Below, in pieces: positions 25,494 through 34,380 of a DNA stretch of 56,795 nt. Source of the DNA: Marinobacter antarcticus (GTDB taxonomy: Bacteria; Pseudomonadota; Gammaproteobacteria; Pseudomonadales; Oleiphilaceae). A model generated the notes under the pieces. The model saw nothing but the letters and a program-made list of their open reading frames with translations, did not search any database and had not been told where the DNA came from. The translations under genes were made by a program, and so were the position numbers. Position 1 is the stretch's first letter. The number at the start of each line of letters is the position of its first letter. Location: assembly GCF_011049865.1 (NCBI RefSeq), contig NZ_DRGY01000137.1:1-56795 (forward strand), written 5' to 3'.

Positions 25494-28117
25494 CAGTTCC
25501 GCTCCTGGTTTGGCTTTTGCCCGTGGGCGTGATCCGGATCGGGTTTGCGACTGGTTTTGAACAGGCGCAACCGGTTGGCGTTGGTGACGACGGTCACCGA
25601 AGACAGTGACATGGCAGCGCCCGCGAGAATCGGGCTCATTAATATGCCCCAGATGGGGTACAGCAGGCCAGCGGCGATAGGGATGCCAAGGCTGTTGTAG
25701 GCAAAGGCACCGAAGAGGTTCTGGTGAATGTTTTTCACGGTGGCCCGGGAGATTTCGATGGCATCGGGTACGCCGTGCAGGGAGCCGCGCATCAGGGTGA
25801 TGGCGGCGCTTTCGATAGCAACGTCTGTGCCCGTGCCAATGGCAAAACCCACATCGGCTGCGGCCAGGGCTGGTGCGTCGTTGATGCCGTCACCCACCAT
25901 GGCTACGGTGTAGCCTTTGCCGCGCATTTCGTTCACCACGTCGGCTTTGTCTTCCGGCAGAACTTCGGCGCGGTAGTCATCGATGCCTGTTTTGGCGGCA
26001 ATGGCTTTGGCCGTGGCGTCTATATCGCCGGTAACCATCATCACCTTGATACCGGCTTCGTGCAGGCGCCGAATGGCAGTTTGGGAATCGGCTCTGATCG
26101 CATCCGCAACGCCGATCACGCCCAGCACTTCGCTGCCCCGGGCCAGGAATAGCGGTGTTCCTGCCTCTTCTGTAATGGCTTTTTCTGCGTCGGCAAGACC
26201 GCTCAGCGACAGGCCTTCGGCTTCCAGCCAGCGGCGGTTGCCCAGGCGGATCTTGTCGCCTTCAAATTCACCGGCCACGCCTTTGCCGTTCAAGGCTTCA
26301 AAACCGGTAACTTTGAGCGGCTGTGCGCTTTGTTCTTTGGCCTTGTTTACGATGGCTTCCGCTAACGGGTGTTCGGAGTGCTGCTCAAGACCTGCGGCCA
26401 GCGCCAATAATTGCTGCTCATCGCCGCTCGTCGCGAACACGCTGGTGACCGCCGGGTGGCCTTCTGTGATGGTGCCGGTTTTGTCGAGAATCACCAGATC
26501 CAGCTTGCCGGCGGTTTGCAGGGCATCCCCCTGGCGAATCAGAGCGCCGTATTCTGCCGCTTTGCCAACACCGACCATCACTGACATGGGCGTGGCCAGG
26601 CCCAACGCACAAGGGCAGGCGATAATCAGCACCGTGGTGGCGGCCACCATCATGTGCACAATTGCAGGCTCTGGCCCCACGTTGTACCAGACCAGCGCGG
26701 CGGCCACGGCAATCAGCATAACGCTGGGCACGAACACCGACGATATTTTATCTGCCAGGCGCCCAATGGCCGGTTTTGAGCCCTGGGCCTTCTTCACCAG
26801 GCGAATAATCTGCGCCAGTGCGGTTTCGCTGCCCACCCGGGTTGCCTCGTAGACAATTCCGCCGTGGGTGTTCATGGTGCCGGCTGAAACCTCATCACCC
26901 ACCGCTTTGCTCGCGGGCATGGGTTCACCCGTGAGCATGCTTTCATCAATGCGGGTGCTGCCTTCGACGATCTGGCCGTCGACCGGCAGCTTTTCACCGG
27001 GGCGAACGCGAATGTGATCGCCCTTGCGCACGTCTTCTACCGGGATGTCCTGTTCCTGCCCGTCGCGGATCACACGAGCCGTTTTCGCCCGCAGATCCAG
27101 CAACCGGCGAACCGCCTCGGAAGTTTTGCCCTTGGCCCGCAGTTCCAGCGCCTGACCAAGATTGATCAGGCCGATGATCATCGCCGAGGCTTCAAAATAC
27201 ACATGCCGAGCCATCTCCGGTAAGGCGTCGGGGATACTGGCCACCGTTATGGAATAGAGCCAGGCGGTACCTGTGCCCAGCGCAATCAGCGTGTCCATAT
27301 TGGCGTTGTGGTGCCGGAAGGCCTTCCAGGCACCCACGTAGAAGTGCCCGCCGGTACCGGCCATCACCGCCAGCGTTAGCAAGCCGAGGCCCAGCCAGAC
27401 GCCCTGGTTTGCCGCGTTTACCGTCATGGAGCCGAACCCTATGCCCCAGACCATCAGGCCTGCGCCCAGGCCCAGACTGATGGCCATCTTCACCAGCAGG
27501 GTTTTGTACTGCTTTTTGTCCTCCTCCTGCTTTTGCTCGTCTGCGGCATCCGCATCTTCAATGACGCCGGCGCCGTAACCGGAGCTTTCCACCGCTTTGA
27601 TCAGAGCTTGTGGATCGACCTTACCCGTTGCGGTGGCCGTATTGTCCGCCAGGTTCATGTGAGCGTGGGTAACGCCTGAAACCGACTTCAGCGCTTTCTC
27701 AATGGTATTAACGCAAGAAGCACAGGTAGCACCGGTTATCGCAAGATGCACCTGATCGTCGCCTTGAGCCGGTTCCGCCACTTTCGCATCCGTCTTTTTT
27801 TTACCAGCCTCTGCATTCCCTCCGGGATTCGAAACGTTTGACTCGGAAGAGCTGGAACTTGCAGGCTTTTCAGTCTCGATGTGAGCCTCAGCCACGGGGT
27901 CTGCCGGATAACCTGCTTCCGTCACAATTCGGGCCGCTTCCGTGGCGTCAATGCCGTCCGGCAATGCCACTGTCTGATCTTCCAGATTGACCTCAATCAG
28001 ATCGACATCACCTGTCAGCGGCTCCAGCGCATTGCGGATTTTCTTCGCACAGCCCTGACAGGACGCCCCGGAAATACTGAGAGTGGTTTGCAATACAGGT
28101 GCCTCGCTCATCGTCAT
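25493..28117 (-). CDS. copA: Copper-translocating P1B-type ATPase
   Basis: 874 residues. Two N-terminal heavy-metal-binding (HMA) domains carry CxxC sites at C20/C23 (GASCQGC) and C132/C135 (GATCASC), joined by a charged, Ser-rich linker of about 40 residues. The ATPase core has the transmembrane CPC motif at 501-503 ([13 protein letters not shown]), the phosphorylation site D545 in [11 protein letters not shown], the TGEPM actuator loop and [19 protein letters not shown] with paired HMA domains indicates monovalent copper (or silver) export from the cytoplasm. It begins immediately after the merR stop; ATG 28111 is an alternative. Confidence 0.95.
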   Translation of the reverse strand: MTMSEAPVLQTTLSISGASCQGCAKKIRNALEPLTGDVDLIEVNLEDQTVALPDGIDATEAARIVTEAGYPADPVAEAHIETEKPASSSSSESNVSNPGGNAEAGKKKTDAKVAEPAQGDDQVHLAITGATCASCVNTIEKALKSVSGVTHAHMNLADNTATATGKVDPQALIKAVESSGYGAGVIEDADAADEQKQEEDKKQYKTLLVKMAISLGLGAGLMVWGIGFGSMTVNAANQGVWLGLGLLTLAVMAGTGGHFYVGAWKAFRHHNANMDTLIALGTGTAWLYSITVASIPDALPEMARHVYFEASAMIIGLINLGQALELRAKGKTSEAVRRLLDLRAKTARVIRDGQEQDIPVEDVRKGDHIRVRPGEKLPVDGQIVEGSTRIDESMLTGEPMPASKAVGDEVSAGTMNTHGGIVYEATRVGSETALAQIIRLVKKAQGSKPAIGRLADKISSVFVPSVMLIAVAAALVWYNVGPEPAIVHMMVAATTVLIIACPCALGLATPMSVMVGVGKAAEYGALIRQGDALQTAGKLDLVILDKTGTITEGHPAVTSVFATSGDEQQLLALAAGLEQHSEHPLAEAIVNKAKEQSAQPLKVTGFEALNGKGVAGEFEGDKIRLGNRRWLEAEGLSLSGLADAEKAITEEAGTPLFLARGSEVLGVIGVADAIRADSQTAIRRLHEAGIKVMMVTGDIDATAKAIAAKTGIDDYRAEVLPEDKADVVNEMRGKGYTVAMVGDGINDAPALAAADVGFAIGTGTDVAIESAAITLMRGSLHGVPDAIEISRATVKNIHQNLFGAFAYNSLGIPIAAGLLYPIWGILMSPILAGAAMSLSSVTVVTNANRLRLFKTSRKPDPDHAHGQKPNQERN

Positions 28118-28549
28118 TTACTCCTCAGCCTGCGTATCGGGTTTGCCGTCGTCCCAGTGCTCAATCAACCGGCAAATGGTATGGCCATCCGGCGTGCCGT
28201 CTGGCATATCCTGCCAAGCGGACAGCGCTGTCTTCATGCGCTTGCGTAACTGTTCCAGCTCGTGAATCTCTTTCTCGACCGCGGCCAGGCGTTGCTGGAA
28301 CACATCCCGAACCATCGGGCAGGGCGAGTGATGATCGTCCGCCTGATCCAGAATCTGCCGAACCTCCGGCAGCGAAAACCCAAGCTGACGGGCCTTGCGA
28401 GCAAAACGCAGCCGCTTAAGATCCTCAGAGCCATACTGCTGATAGTTGTTATCCGGATTTCGAGAGGGCTTAAGCAGCCTTTCTCGAGTGTAAAAACGAA
28501 CCGTGTCGGGATTCACCCCGGCAGACGTAGCGATCTCTTTCACTTTCAT
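28118..28549 (-). CDS. MerR-family heavy-metal-responsive regulator
   Basis: About 143 residues. The winged helix (MKVKEIATSAGVNPDTVRFYTR) is followed by a dimerisation coiled coil and a short metal-binding tail. The only cysteines are in HHSPCPMVRD, at the place where ZntR/PbrR/CadR-type sensors have their distant Cys, and in HTICRLIEHW near the end; nearby His residues could complete a site. This is not the CueR pattern of two cysteines in one C-terminal loop, although its target copA suggests copper. It should activate the promoter at 28736-28767. ATG 28561 is another possible start; neither has a strong ribosome site. Confidence 0.85.
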   Translation of the reverse strand: MKVKEIATSAGVNPDTVRFYTRERLLKPSRNPDNNYQQYGSEDLKRLRFARKARQLGFSLPEVRQILDQADDHHSPCPMVRDVFQQRLAAVEKEIHELEQLRKRMKTALSAWQDMPDGTPDGHTICRLIEHWDDGKPDTQAEE

Positions 28550-28585
28550 ATCAAGCAGCATCCGCCAATTGTTAACGAGCGACGG

Positions 28586-28681
28586 TGTGAGAGGCTTGTC
28601 CGAAAATGCTCGGAGCCATGGATGGCGCAGAGCAAGCGTACAAGGACGTATTCACAGCGGTTTTCGGACAAGCCTCTCACA
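28586..28681. repeat. Palindromic repeat element, copy C, in the merR leader
   Basis: Arms of 21 bases, perfectly complementary (28586-28606 and 28661-28681, containing GAGGCTTGTCCGAAAA), enclose a 54-base core. On the minus strand the core reads ACGTCCTTGTACGCTTG, then GCCATCCATGGC, matching copies A and B in order and spacing. It lies between the MerR-type promoter and the merR start, so it would be part of the leader RNA. No U-run follows on either strand. Confidence 0.88.
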
Positions 28682-28735
28682 TCGCCGCGGCTATCACCCA
28701 ATCAGGACAGCCGAGCGTGTTTAAAACTTAAGGAT

Positions 28736-28767
28736 AGCCTAAAACCTGTGAGCAACTCACAGGTCAA
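28736..28767 (-). promoter_or_regulatory. MerR-type operator-promoter of merR-copA
   Basis: On the minus strand: -35 TTGACC (28767-28762), a 20-base spacer and -10 TAGGCT (28741-28736). A perfect dyad ACCTGTGAG-N3-CTCACAGGT (28744-28764) fills the spacer. The overlong spacer with a centred dyad is the known hallmark of promoters untwisted by MerR-family activators. Transcription would start near 28728, giving a leader of about 180 bases that contains repeat element C. Confidence 0.85.
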
Positions 28768-28773
28768 AGGTTT

Positions 28774-29094
28774 TCAAGAGGAGGCGCTTTTCGCCCGAAG
28801 GAAGGTACCGCAACGTTTGCATTGATCAGGCGCCATCAGTTTGGCTTGCCAGCCAATTTTGTGGCCGCAGGCCGGACAAGTCAGGCGCAGTTGCAGAATA
28901 ACAATAGGTGCGACCAGAGCCGCGATCAAAGCGCCCAGTGGCCCCCAGCTTTCATCACTGGAAAGCCCCAGTTGGCTGCTGAAAACCAGAATGATAACCA
29001 GAGCGACAAACGCGAAAATGAAATAATTCCGATTCCAGCGCTCCCACCGGCGAAGCGTGTTGTCCTGTTCCGACGTCAGATAACCCTTAGCCAT
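28774..29094 (-). CDS. Membrane protein with C-terminal zinc ribbon
   Basis: 106 residues: a charged N terminus (TLRRWERWNRN), two transmembrane helices (FIFAFVALVIILVFSS and GALIAALVAPIVILQL), then a four-cysteine zinc ribbon CPACGH and CKRCGTF. The ribbon would face the cytoplasm if the N terminus is inside. I do not recognise a named family. An AGGTGAA ribosome site precedes the ATG. Its stop codon lies seven bases from the -35 of the merR-copA promoter, so it is a separate unit; a link to metal handling is possible but not shown. Confidence 0.7.
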   Translation of the reverse strand: MAKGYLTSEQDNTLRRWERWNRNYFIFAFVALVIILVFSSQLGLSSDESWGPLGALIAALVAPIVILQLRLTCPACGHKIGWQAKLMAPDQCKRCGTFLRAKSASS

Positions 29095-29183
29095 AAAATT
29101 TCACCTGAAACGTTCAACGGAAGAGCCCACCCGAATTGCCTATCTGAAAAGCCTAATGGCTATGTTGGGGTGGCAGAAAGGGA

Positions 29184-31451
29184 TTACAAACTGAACTCCG
29201 CCAGAGCGCCCTGTTCCAGAACGCCGCTGCACAGAGCTTTTTCCAGTTCGGCCGCAGGAACAGCTCGGCTGATCAGATAGCCCTGAACCAGGTTGCAACC
29301 GTGGCTCTTGAGAAAGTTCAGCTGCGCCTGAGTTTCCACACCCTCGGCAACCACTTGTAGGCCAAGGTTGTGGGCAAGATTGATAACCGCTCGGGTGATG
29401 ACCGCGTCATCATGACGCTCAGTGACGTCCGTAATAAACGAGCGGTCGATCTTCAGAAGATCCAGCGGAAAGTCCCTCAGATAAGCCAATGAAGAATAGC
29501 CGACACCGAAATCATCAATCGCCAGATGCACACCAAGCTCGTGGAGGCGCGTCAGCTGGCCCAGATTGTGCTCAATGTTCTGAATGAAAATTTCCTCAGT
29601 CAGCTCCAGTTCAAGCCGATCGGCCGGAACGCCCTCGGCCTCCAGAGCATCGCTTATACGATCAACCAGATGCTCATCGTCGAGCTCACGCCCGGACAGG
29701 TTTACAGCCACTCTGAGATGGTCGAAGCGGGTTCCTTTCCAGGTCGCCAATTGCCGACAAGCTGCCGTCACCACCCAACACCCGATTTCGGTAATCCGGC
29801 CGCTTTCTTCCGCCAGTGGAATAAACTCTCCCGGTGGCAGCAGGCCACGGCGAGGGTGATGCCAGCGAATAAGCGCCTCTACGCTGTTGATTTCACCGCT
29901 GTGCAGATTCAACTGAGGCTGGTAATGCAGCACAAATTCGTTATTGGCAAGGGCCTGGCTAAGCTCCTTTTCCAGTTCCAAGCGCATCACCTCGCGTTCT
30001 TGCATACCTTCAGTGTAAAACTGATAGGTGTTGCGGCCCTGCTCCTTGGCGCGATACAGGGCAATGTCCGCATTGCGCAAGAGAATATCAGCGTTCAGGC
30101 CGCTGTGAGGATACACCGCAACGCCCAGCGTGGCGGTAACGCTGTGGGCTTCATCCTGAACAACAAACGGCGTTTCGAAGCATTGCTTGATCAGCCCCAG
30201 CATATAAATAACGTCGTCAATATCTTCCACGTGCTGCTGGCAAATCATGAATTCGTCACCGCCGGAATAAGCCACCGTAACGCCCTCATCAGTGAGCTGA
30301 TCCAGTCGTCCGGCAACCTGAACCAGCAGCTCATCGCCGAACTGGTGTCCGAGGGAGTCATTCAGTGTCTGAAACCGGTCGAGGTCGAGCATCATCATGG
30401 CTACCTGATGCTTTTGACGGTCTGCAATATTCAGGGTGTGGGCCAGATCCTCCATGAAGAAACGCCGGTTCGCCAACCCGGTGAGCGCATCGGTGGATTC
30501 TAGCCGCACAAGATCCTGCTGAATCGTTTTGCGCTGGGTAATTTCCTCATCCAGTTCCCGCCGGGTTACCAACAGGGCCTGATTGCGCTTGAGGATGAGC
30601 TGAAGAAGAAGCGCTGTGAGACTGGTCAGCAGGCCCATGAAGAGAAGCGTAATGAACGTCCAGAGCGGCCAGGGGCTGTGTTGTTTTTCAACCCAAGCGG
30701 GGGATGGCTTGAGCGTCAGTTGCCAATCCACTGCGGGAAGTTTTACCGGCACGGTGTAGGACATGGCACTGCCTGCGCCTTCAAAATCGCTCAGGGTATA
30801 CGCCGGCGCGCCCTTGCTGCGAATCTCTATCCCGAACATGGCCGGCTCGCGGCTTGCCATCAGTTGGCGCGCCAGGGCTTCCATTTTGAACACGCCGGCT
30901 ACAAAGCCATGATTACCCGGTCCGGTGCCCACTGGCGCATAAATAACAATGCCTTTGCCGCCCTGGCGCAGCTCTACCACCCCCGACACATCGTAGTTTC
31001 CGGAATTCGTCGCTGCCACCAGAGCATTGTAGCGTCGTTTGTCAAAGGCCGCGTTGTAGCCAAGCACGCTCTCGTTGGAAGCCAACGGCTCCAGCCAGCG
31101 AATGATGAAGTCTTTGTCTATCCATTCGATGGCCTGGTAAATGCGGAAATCTTGAAGGTAACTGTCGGCATCCCGGCGCCATTCGCTTTCCGGCGTTTCC
31201 GGATCACTTGCCAAGCGGCTAGCCATGCGCCGGATGGCATCCGCATGAACCGTGAATTCCCATTCCAGCGCGCTGGCCATCGTGCGAGCTTCGTTTTCGA
31301 GGTTGGCCCTTACTTGGCTTGTGTACTGGTGAATCAGGCCGTAACGGAGCCCTGCCGCCATGCCGAGGAACACGAGGAAGATCACTGCCGGAAACACGGG
31401 ATGCAGCAGACACTTGACCAGGAGTCGGCGTTTATAGAGGGCGTGTTCCAA
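29184..31451 (-). CDS. CHASE-GGDEF-EAL cyclic-di-GMP protein
   Basis: 755 residues. Transmembrane helix 1 (about 18-38) and helix 2 (about 262-288) enclose a periplasmic CHASE-type sensor containing ASALEWEFTVHADAIRRMA. Then come a GGDEF domain with intact AYSGGDEFMI and an EAL domain with SVEALIRWHHP, ELTEEIF, AIDDFGVGYSSL and VVAEGVETQ. No RxxD inhibitory site precedes GGDEF. Both active-site motifs look complete, so it could make or break c-di-GMP; many such proteins act mainly as phosphodiesterases. It is transcribed alone, leftward. Confidence 0.93.
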   Translation of the reverse strand: MEHALYKRRLLVKCLLHPVFPAVIFLVFLGMAAGLRYGLIHQYTSQVRANLENEARTMASALEWEFTVHADAIRRMASRLASDPETPESEWRRDADSYLQDFRIYQAIEWIDKDFIIRWLEPLASNESVLGYNAAFDKRRYNALVAATNSGNYDVSGVVELRQGGKGIVIYAPVGTGPGNHGFVAGVFKMEALARQLMASREPAMFGIEIRSKGAPAYTLSDFEGAGSAMSYTVPVKLPAVDWQLTLKPSPAWVEKQHSPWPLWTFITLLFMGLLTSLTALLLQLILKRNQALLVTRRELDEEITQRKTIQQDLVRLESTDALTGLANRRFFMEDLAHTLNIADRQKHQVAMMMLDLDRFQTLNDSLGHQFGDELLVQVAGRLDQLTDEGVTVAYSGGDEFMICQQHVEDIDDVIYMLGLIKQCFETPFVVQDEAHSVTATLGVAVYPHSGLNADILLRNADIALYRAKEQGRNTYQFYTEGMQEREVMRLELEKELSQALANNEFVLHYQPQLNLHSGEINSVEALIRWHHPRRGLLPPGEFIPLAEESGRITEIGCWVVTAACRQLATWKGTRFDHLRVAVNLSGRELDDEHLVDRISDALEAEGVPADRLELELTEEIFIQNIEHNLGQLTRLHELGVHLAIDDFGVGYSSLAYLRDFPLDLLKIDRSFITDVTERHDDAVITRAVINLAHNLGLQVVAEGVETQAQLNFLKSHGCNLVQGYLISRAVPAAELEKALCSGVLEQGALAEFSL

Positions 31452-31553
31452 GAAATGCTCCGTTTACCACAAAATCAATTCACCAGTGTAACGGCTGCAG
31501 GTCGATAATAATAAATCAATCTTCCCGGAGTGAATAACGTGTAGCCCGAGGGT

Positions 31554-31991
31554 TCAGGCTCGGGAGCCGACGACGGGTATACCCTGGCGCGAAATTTCCT
31601 GCTTGGGGCAGCGGTCCATCACGACGGTCAACCCGGCGGCCTCAGCGCGAGCGGCGCCAGCTTCGTTGATAACGCCGATCTGCAACCAGATCACAGGGAA
31701 TTTCAACTCGATGGCCTGATCAATCACTGCGTCCGTGCGCTCAGGGGCCAAAAACAAATCTACCATGTCGACCGGCTCTGGCAGGGACGCAATGTCGGAG
31801 TAGACACACTCACCCAATACCGTTTGGCCCGCCAGGCGGGGATTTACGGGAATAACCCGGTATCCGTGCGCCTGTAGAAATTCCATAACTTCATGGGAAG
31901 GCCGGTTGGTTTTCTCACTGGCACCTACCAGCGCAATGGTGCGTACGCTTTCAAGAACGGCGCGCATTTGATCGGGTTGATTGCTTGGCAT
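31554..31991 (-). CDS. CoA-binding-domain protein (YccU-like)
   Basis: 145 residues, a single Rossmann-type CoA-binding domain as in YccU. Key segments are IALVGASEKTNRPSHEVMEFL (nucleotide loop), YRVIPVNPRLAGQTVLGE and FPVIWLQIGVINEAGAARA. The protein probably binds CoA or an acyl-CoA; no enzyme activity is established for the family. It lies 23 bases downstream of folX on the same strand, so it may share the transcript with the pterin genes. Confidence 0.88.
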   Translation of the reverse strand: MPSNQPDQMRAVLESVRTIALVGASEKTNRPSHEVMEFLQAHGYRVIPVNPRLAGQTVLGECVYSDIASLPEPVDMVDLFLAPERTDAVIDQAIELKFPVIWLQIGVINEAGAARAEAAGLTVVMDRCPKQEISRQGIPVVGSRA

Positions 31992-32014
31992 CTTAACGAA
32001 TCACCTGCGTTGAA

Positions 32015-32389
32015 TTAACGGTGTGCTTCAAGACAGACGGACACGGATTCGGCATAGCGTAGCGCGTGGGGCTTGTCGATTTCTACCTGAGCCCACTGCA
32101 CAGCCCCGTGCTCCATAACAATACTGAGCACTTCGTGTGTCAGGCGCTCAAGAAGCGCAAAGCGGTTGCCATCAACGTGACCGATAATCTGCTTGGTGAT
32201 GGTGCGGTAATTGAGCGCGGCCGCAATTTCGTTCCGATTGATCGCTTCAGTCGCATCGTAGGTCAGGCAGACATTGATGATAACGTCCTGCTGATTGTTG
32301 ATTTCTTCTTCTTTAATGCCGATGTAGGCGCGCAGCAACAAGTCTTTGATCTGCACCCTTGCCTGGTGATTGCAGGACACTTTCGTCAT
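32015..32389 (-). CDS. folX: Dihydroneopterin triphosphate 2'-epimerase
   Basis: 124 residues of the tunnelling-fold pterin family. The sequence follows FolX rather than FolB: LRAYIGIKEEEINNQQDVII, LNYRTITKQIIGHVDGNRF and VEIDKPHALRYAESV. FolX epimerises dihydroneopterin triphosphate to the monapterin form, the cofactor branch used by bacterial phenylalanine hydroxylase. This fits a cell with tyrosine breakdown, though phhA itself is not in the window. It lies 25 bases after folE, forming a folE-folX operon. Confidence 0.92.
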   Translation of the reverse strand: MTKVSCNHQARVQIKDLLLRAYIGIKEEEINNQQDVIINVCLTYDATEAINRNEIAAALNYRTITKQIIGHVDGNRFALLERLTHEVLSIVMEHGAVQWAQVEIDKPHALRYAESVSVCLEAHR

Positions 32390-32414
32390 GTCGATTCCTT
32401 TTGAATCACGGGGA

Positions 32415-32984
32415 TCAACGATTGCTGCTGATCAAATTCAGAAATTCCGCGCGCGTTGCCTGGGATTTGCGGAACTGACCCAGCATCATGGAGGTTTTCA
32501 TTTTTGAATTCTGTTTCTCAACCCCGCGCATCATCATGCACATGTGTTGTGCCTCGATTACCACCGCCACGCCCTTGGCGTCGGTGACGCTCTCCACGGC
32601 TTCGGCGATTTGGCGTGTCAGGTTCTCCTGGATCTGCAGGCGGCGGGCATACATGTCTACGATGCGCGCAAACTTGGACAGGCCAAGAACACGGCCCTGG
32701 GGCAAATAGGCTATATGACATTTGCCAATAAAGGGCAGTACATGGTGCTCGCACATGCTGTAGAGCTCTATGTCCTGAACCACAACCATTTCGTCCATTG
32801 TGGATTCGAACACGGCGTTGTTAACGAGTTCGTCAAGGTCCTGATGGTAACCTCGGGTCAGGAACTGCATGGCTTTGGCAGCGCGCATGGGGGTGTCTTG
32901 CAGACCTTCACGGTTGGTGTCTTCGCCCAGCCCGTTGATGATGGCGCGGTAATGCCCCGCGAGGTCGTCAAGGAGTTTGGTCAT
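32415..32984 (-). CDS. folE: GTP cyclohydrolase I
   Basis: 189 residues, complete. It opens GTP to 7,8-dihydroneopterin triphosphate, the first step to folate and pterins. The zinc site is [20 protein letters not shown], with Cys and His ligands, and the second Cys is in [15 protein letters not shown]-terminal [18 protein letters not shown] is typical. It is the first gene of folE-folX, which together supply monapterin-type cofactors. Confidence 0.97.
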   Translation of the reverse strand: MTKLLDDLAGHYRAIINGLGEDTNREGLQDTPMRAAKAMQFLTRGYHQDLDELVNNAVFESTMDEMVVVQDIELYSMCEHHVLPFIGKCHIAYLPQGRVLGLSKFARIVDMYARRLQIQENLTRQIAEAVESVTDAKGVAVVIEAQHMCMMMRGVEKQNSKMKTSMMLGQFRKSQATRAEFLNLISSNR

Positions 32985-33201
32985 AGTCTTTTCCGGCTCT
33001 CTAGGTAGTGCGGGTTAGGGTACGGGGTGATGTCAGCGCGAAGCTTGAGTGAGAAGCTTAGGTGAATTTGCTCGGCATCTCTACGGTTTACGATGATGCT
33101 GTGAGAAAAGACCAGTGTCGATTTGCAGTTTATTTAAGGCAGCGGCCAGGCTCTGGATGTGCCGGGATCAGCGCAAGTTCTCGTTAGGGCCAGGCATTTT
33201 A

Positions 33202-34326
33202 CTAGCTGGCAACGGGTGTCAGAGCGTCATCCGGGTTGCGGCCATCGGGTGCCAGTTGGCCAGCGGCACTCACCACCTGATTGCGGCCTCGGGATTTAGC
33301 GCCGTACAACGCCTGGTCGGCGCGGTTCAGCCATACCGACCAGGTTTCGCCCTTGCTGATTTGTGCGATGCTGGCGCTGGCGGTTATCCTGATATCCTCC
33401 AGAAACGGTCGAGCGCTAATGCTGGTCAGAAGTTGATTGGCCAGAAGATTACCCTCTCGCTGGCCGGTCTCGGGCAGCATAATCATGAACTCCTCGCCGC
33501 CAATACGGAAAAGCTGGTCGGTTTCTCTGAGTCGATTGCGCAACCGCTCCGCCAACTCCGTCAAAACCTTGTCGCCGGCAAGATGTCCCCACTGATCATT
33601 AATGGTTTTGAAGTAATCCAGATCCAGCAGAATCAGGCTTGAGGCCCGGCCATAACGCTCCTGCAGCTGAATCTGGCTGTTCAGAATGTCGGCCAGCTGT
33701 GACCGGTTCAGGCAGCCGGTCAGTGGATCGGTGGTTGCAAGCCGGGTGAGTTCATCCTGGAGCTTGCCAACCAACCACGCGAAAATCATGGAAAACAGGC
33801 AATTAAGACCCAACGAGAAGGTAATTCGCCAGAAATCCGCTTCGGGAAACGTCACGAAAGACACCACGGCCATAACGCTGACAAAAATGATATTGCTGGC
33901 AATCGCTTCCCGCAAAGGTAACAGGAAAAACAAAGCGGATGCGGCCGGGTAAGCCCAATATAAGCCCGCGTGCCCATTGATAGCCGTTGAGTAAGCGGCG
34001 CACACCACGGCTAGCAAAGGAAACAAACGGCCCTGAAGAAAGTAGATACCGTAAAAGCGCAACAGACCGATGACCAGAAGCGCGTTAGCGCAGAAGAGAA
34101 TCAGCAGGCCAACGAGCAGGAAATGACTGTGATGCCACTGCACGACAACAAGCGGGACCACGGCTATGAATGCCCAGAAATGGAGGTGATAGACGAGCTG
34201 GCGCTTGAAGCCAAGCACGGCAATCGTCGGGTTGGTTGACTTGGAATCGACGTTGGAGAACGCGTTCACAGCATGCTCCTGCTGTCTGAATAGAGCCGCT
34301 GCCGGACCTGAACTAAAGTTTAGCAT
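33202..34326 (-). CDS. Membrane-bound diguanylate cyclase
   Basis: 374 residues: about six transmembrane helices (55-200) and a C-terminal GGDEF domain. The signature is FRIGGEEFMIML, and an RETD inhibitory site (RxxD) lies at the usual distance before it, so product feedback is likely. TDPLTGCLNRSQL and LILLDLDYFKTINDQWGHLAGD complete the active site. It makes c-di-GMP at the inner membrane. The 217-base gap between it and folE shows no gene that I can recognise. Confidence 0.93.
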   Translation of the reverse strand: MLNFSSGPAAALFRQQEHAVNAFSNVDSKSTNPTIAVLGFKRQLVYHLHFWAFIAVVPLVVVQWHHSHFLLVGLLILFCANALLVIGLLRFYGIYFLQGRLFPLLAVVCAAYSTAINGHAGLYWAYPAASALFFLLPLREAIASNIIFVSVMAVVSFVTFPEADFWRITFSLGLNCLFSMIFAWLVGKLQDELTRLATTDPLTGCLNRSQLADILNSQIQLQERYGRASSLILLDLDYFKTINDQWGHLAGDKVLTELAERLRNRLRETDQLFRIGGEEFMIMLPETGQREGNLLANQLLTSISARPFLEDIRITASASIAQISKGETWSVWLNRADQALYGAKSRGRNQVVSAAGQLAPDGRNPDDALTPVAS

Positions 34327-34380
34327 GGGTATTCACCCGGTAAAGCTCGAGTGTTGTTTTATTGATGTTATCCGTTTTGG

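Noticed and set aside
28586..28681. Element C as the terminator of the zinc-ribbon gene
   Set aside because: The MerR-type promoter lies between that gene's stop and the element, so the element is in the merR leader; no U-run follows it on either strand.
33000..33201. Possible small RNA or gene in the folE-GGDEF gap
   Set aside because: No hairpin with U-run, no RNA motif and no frame with a ribosome site was seen.
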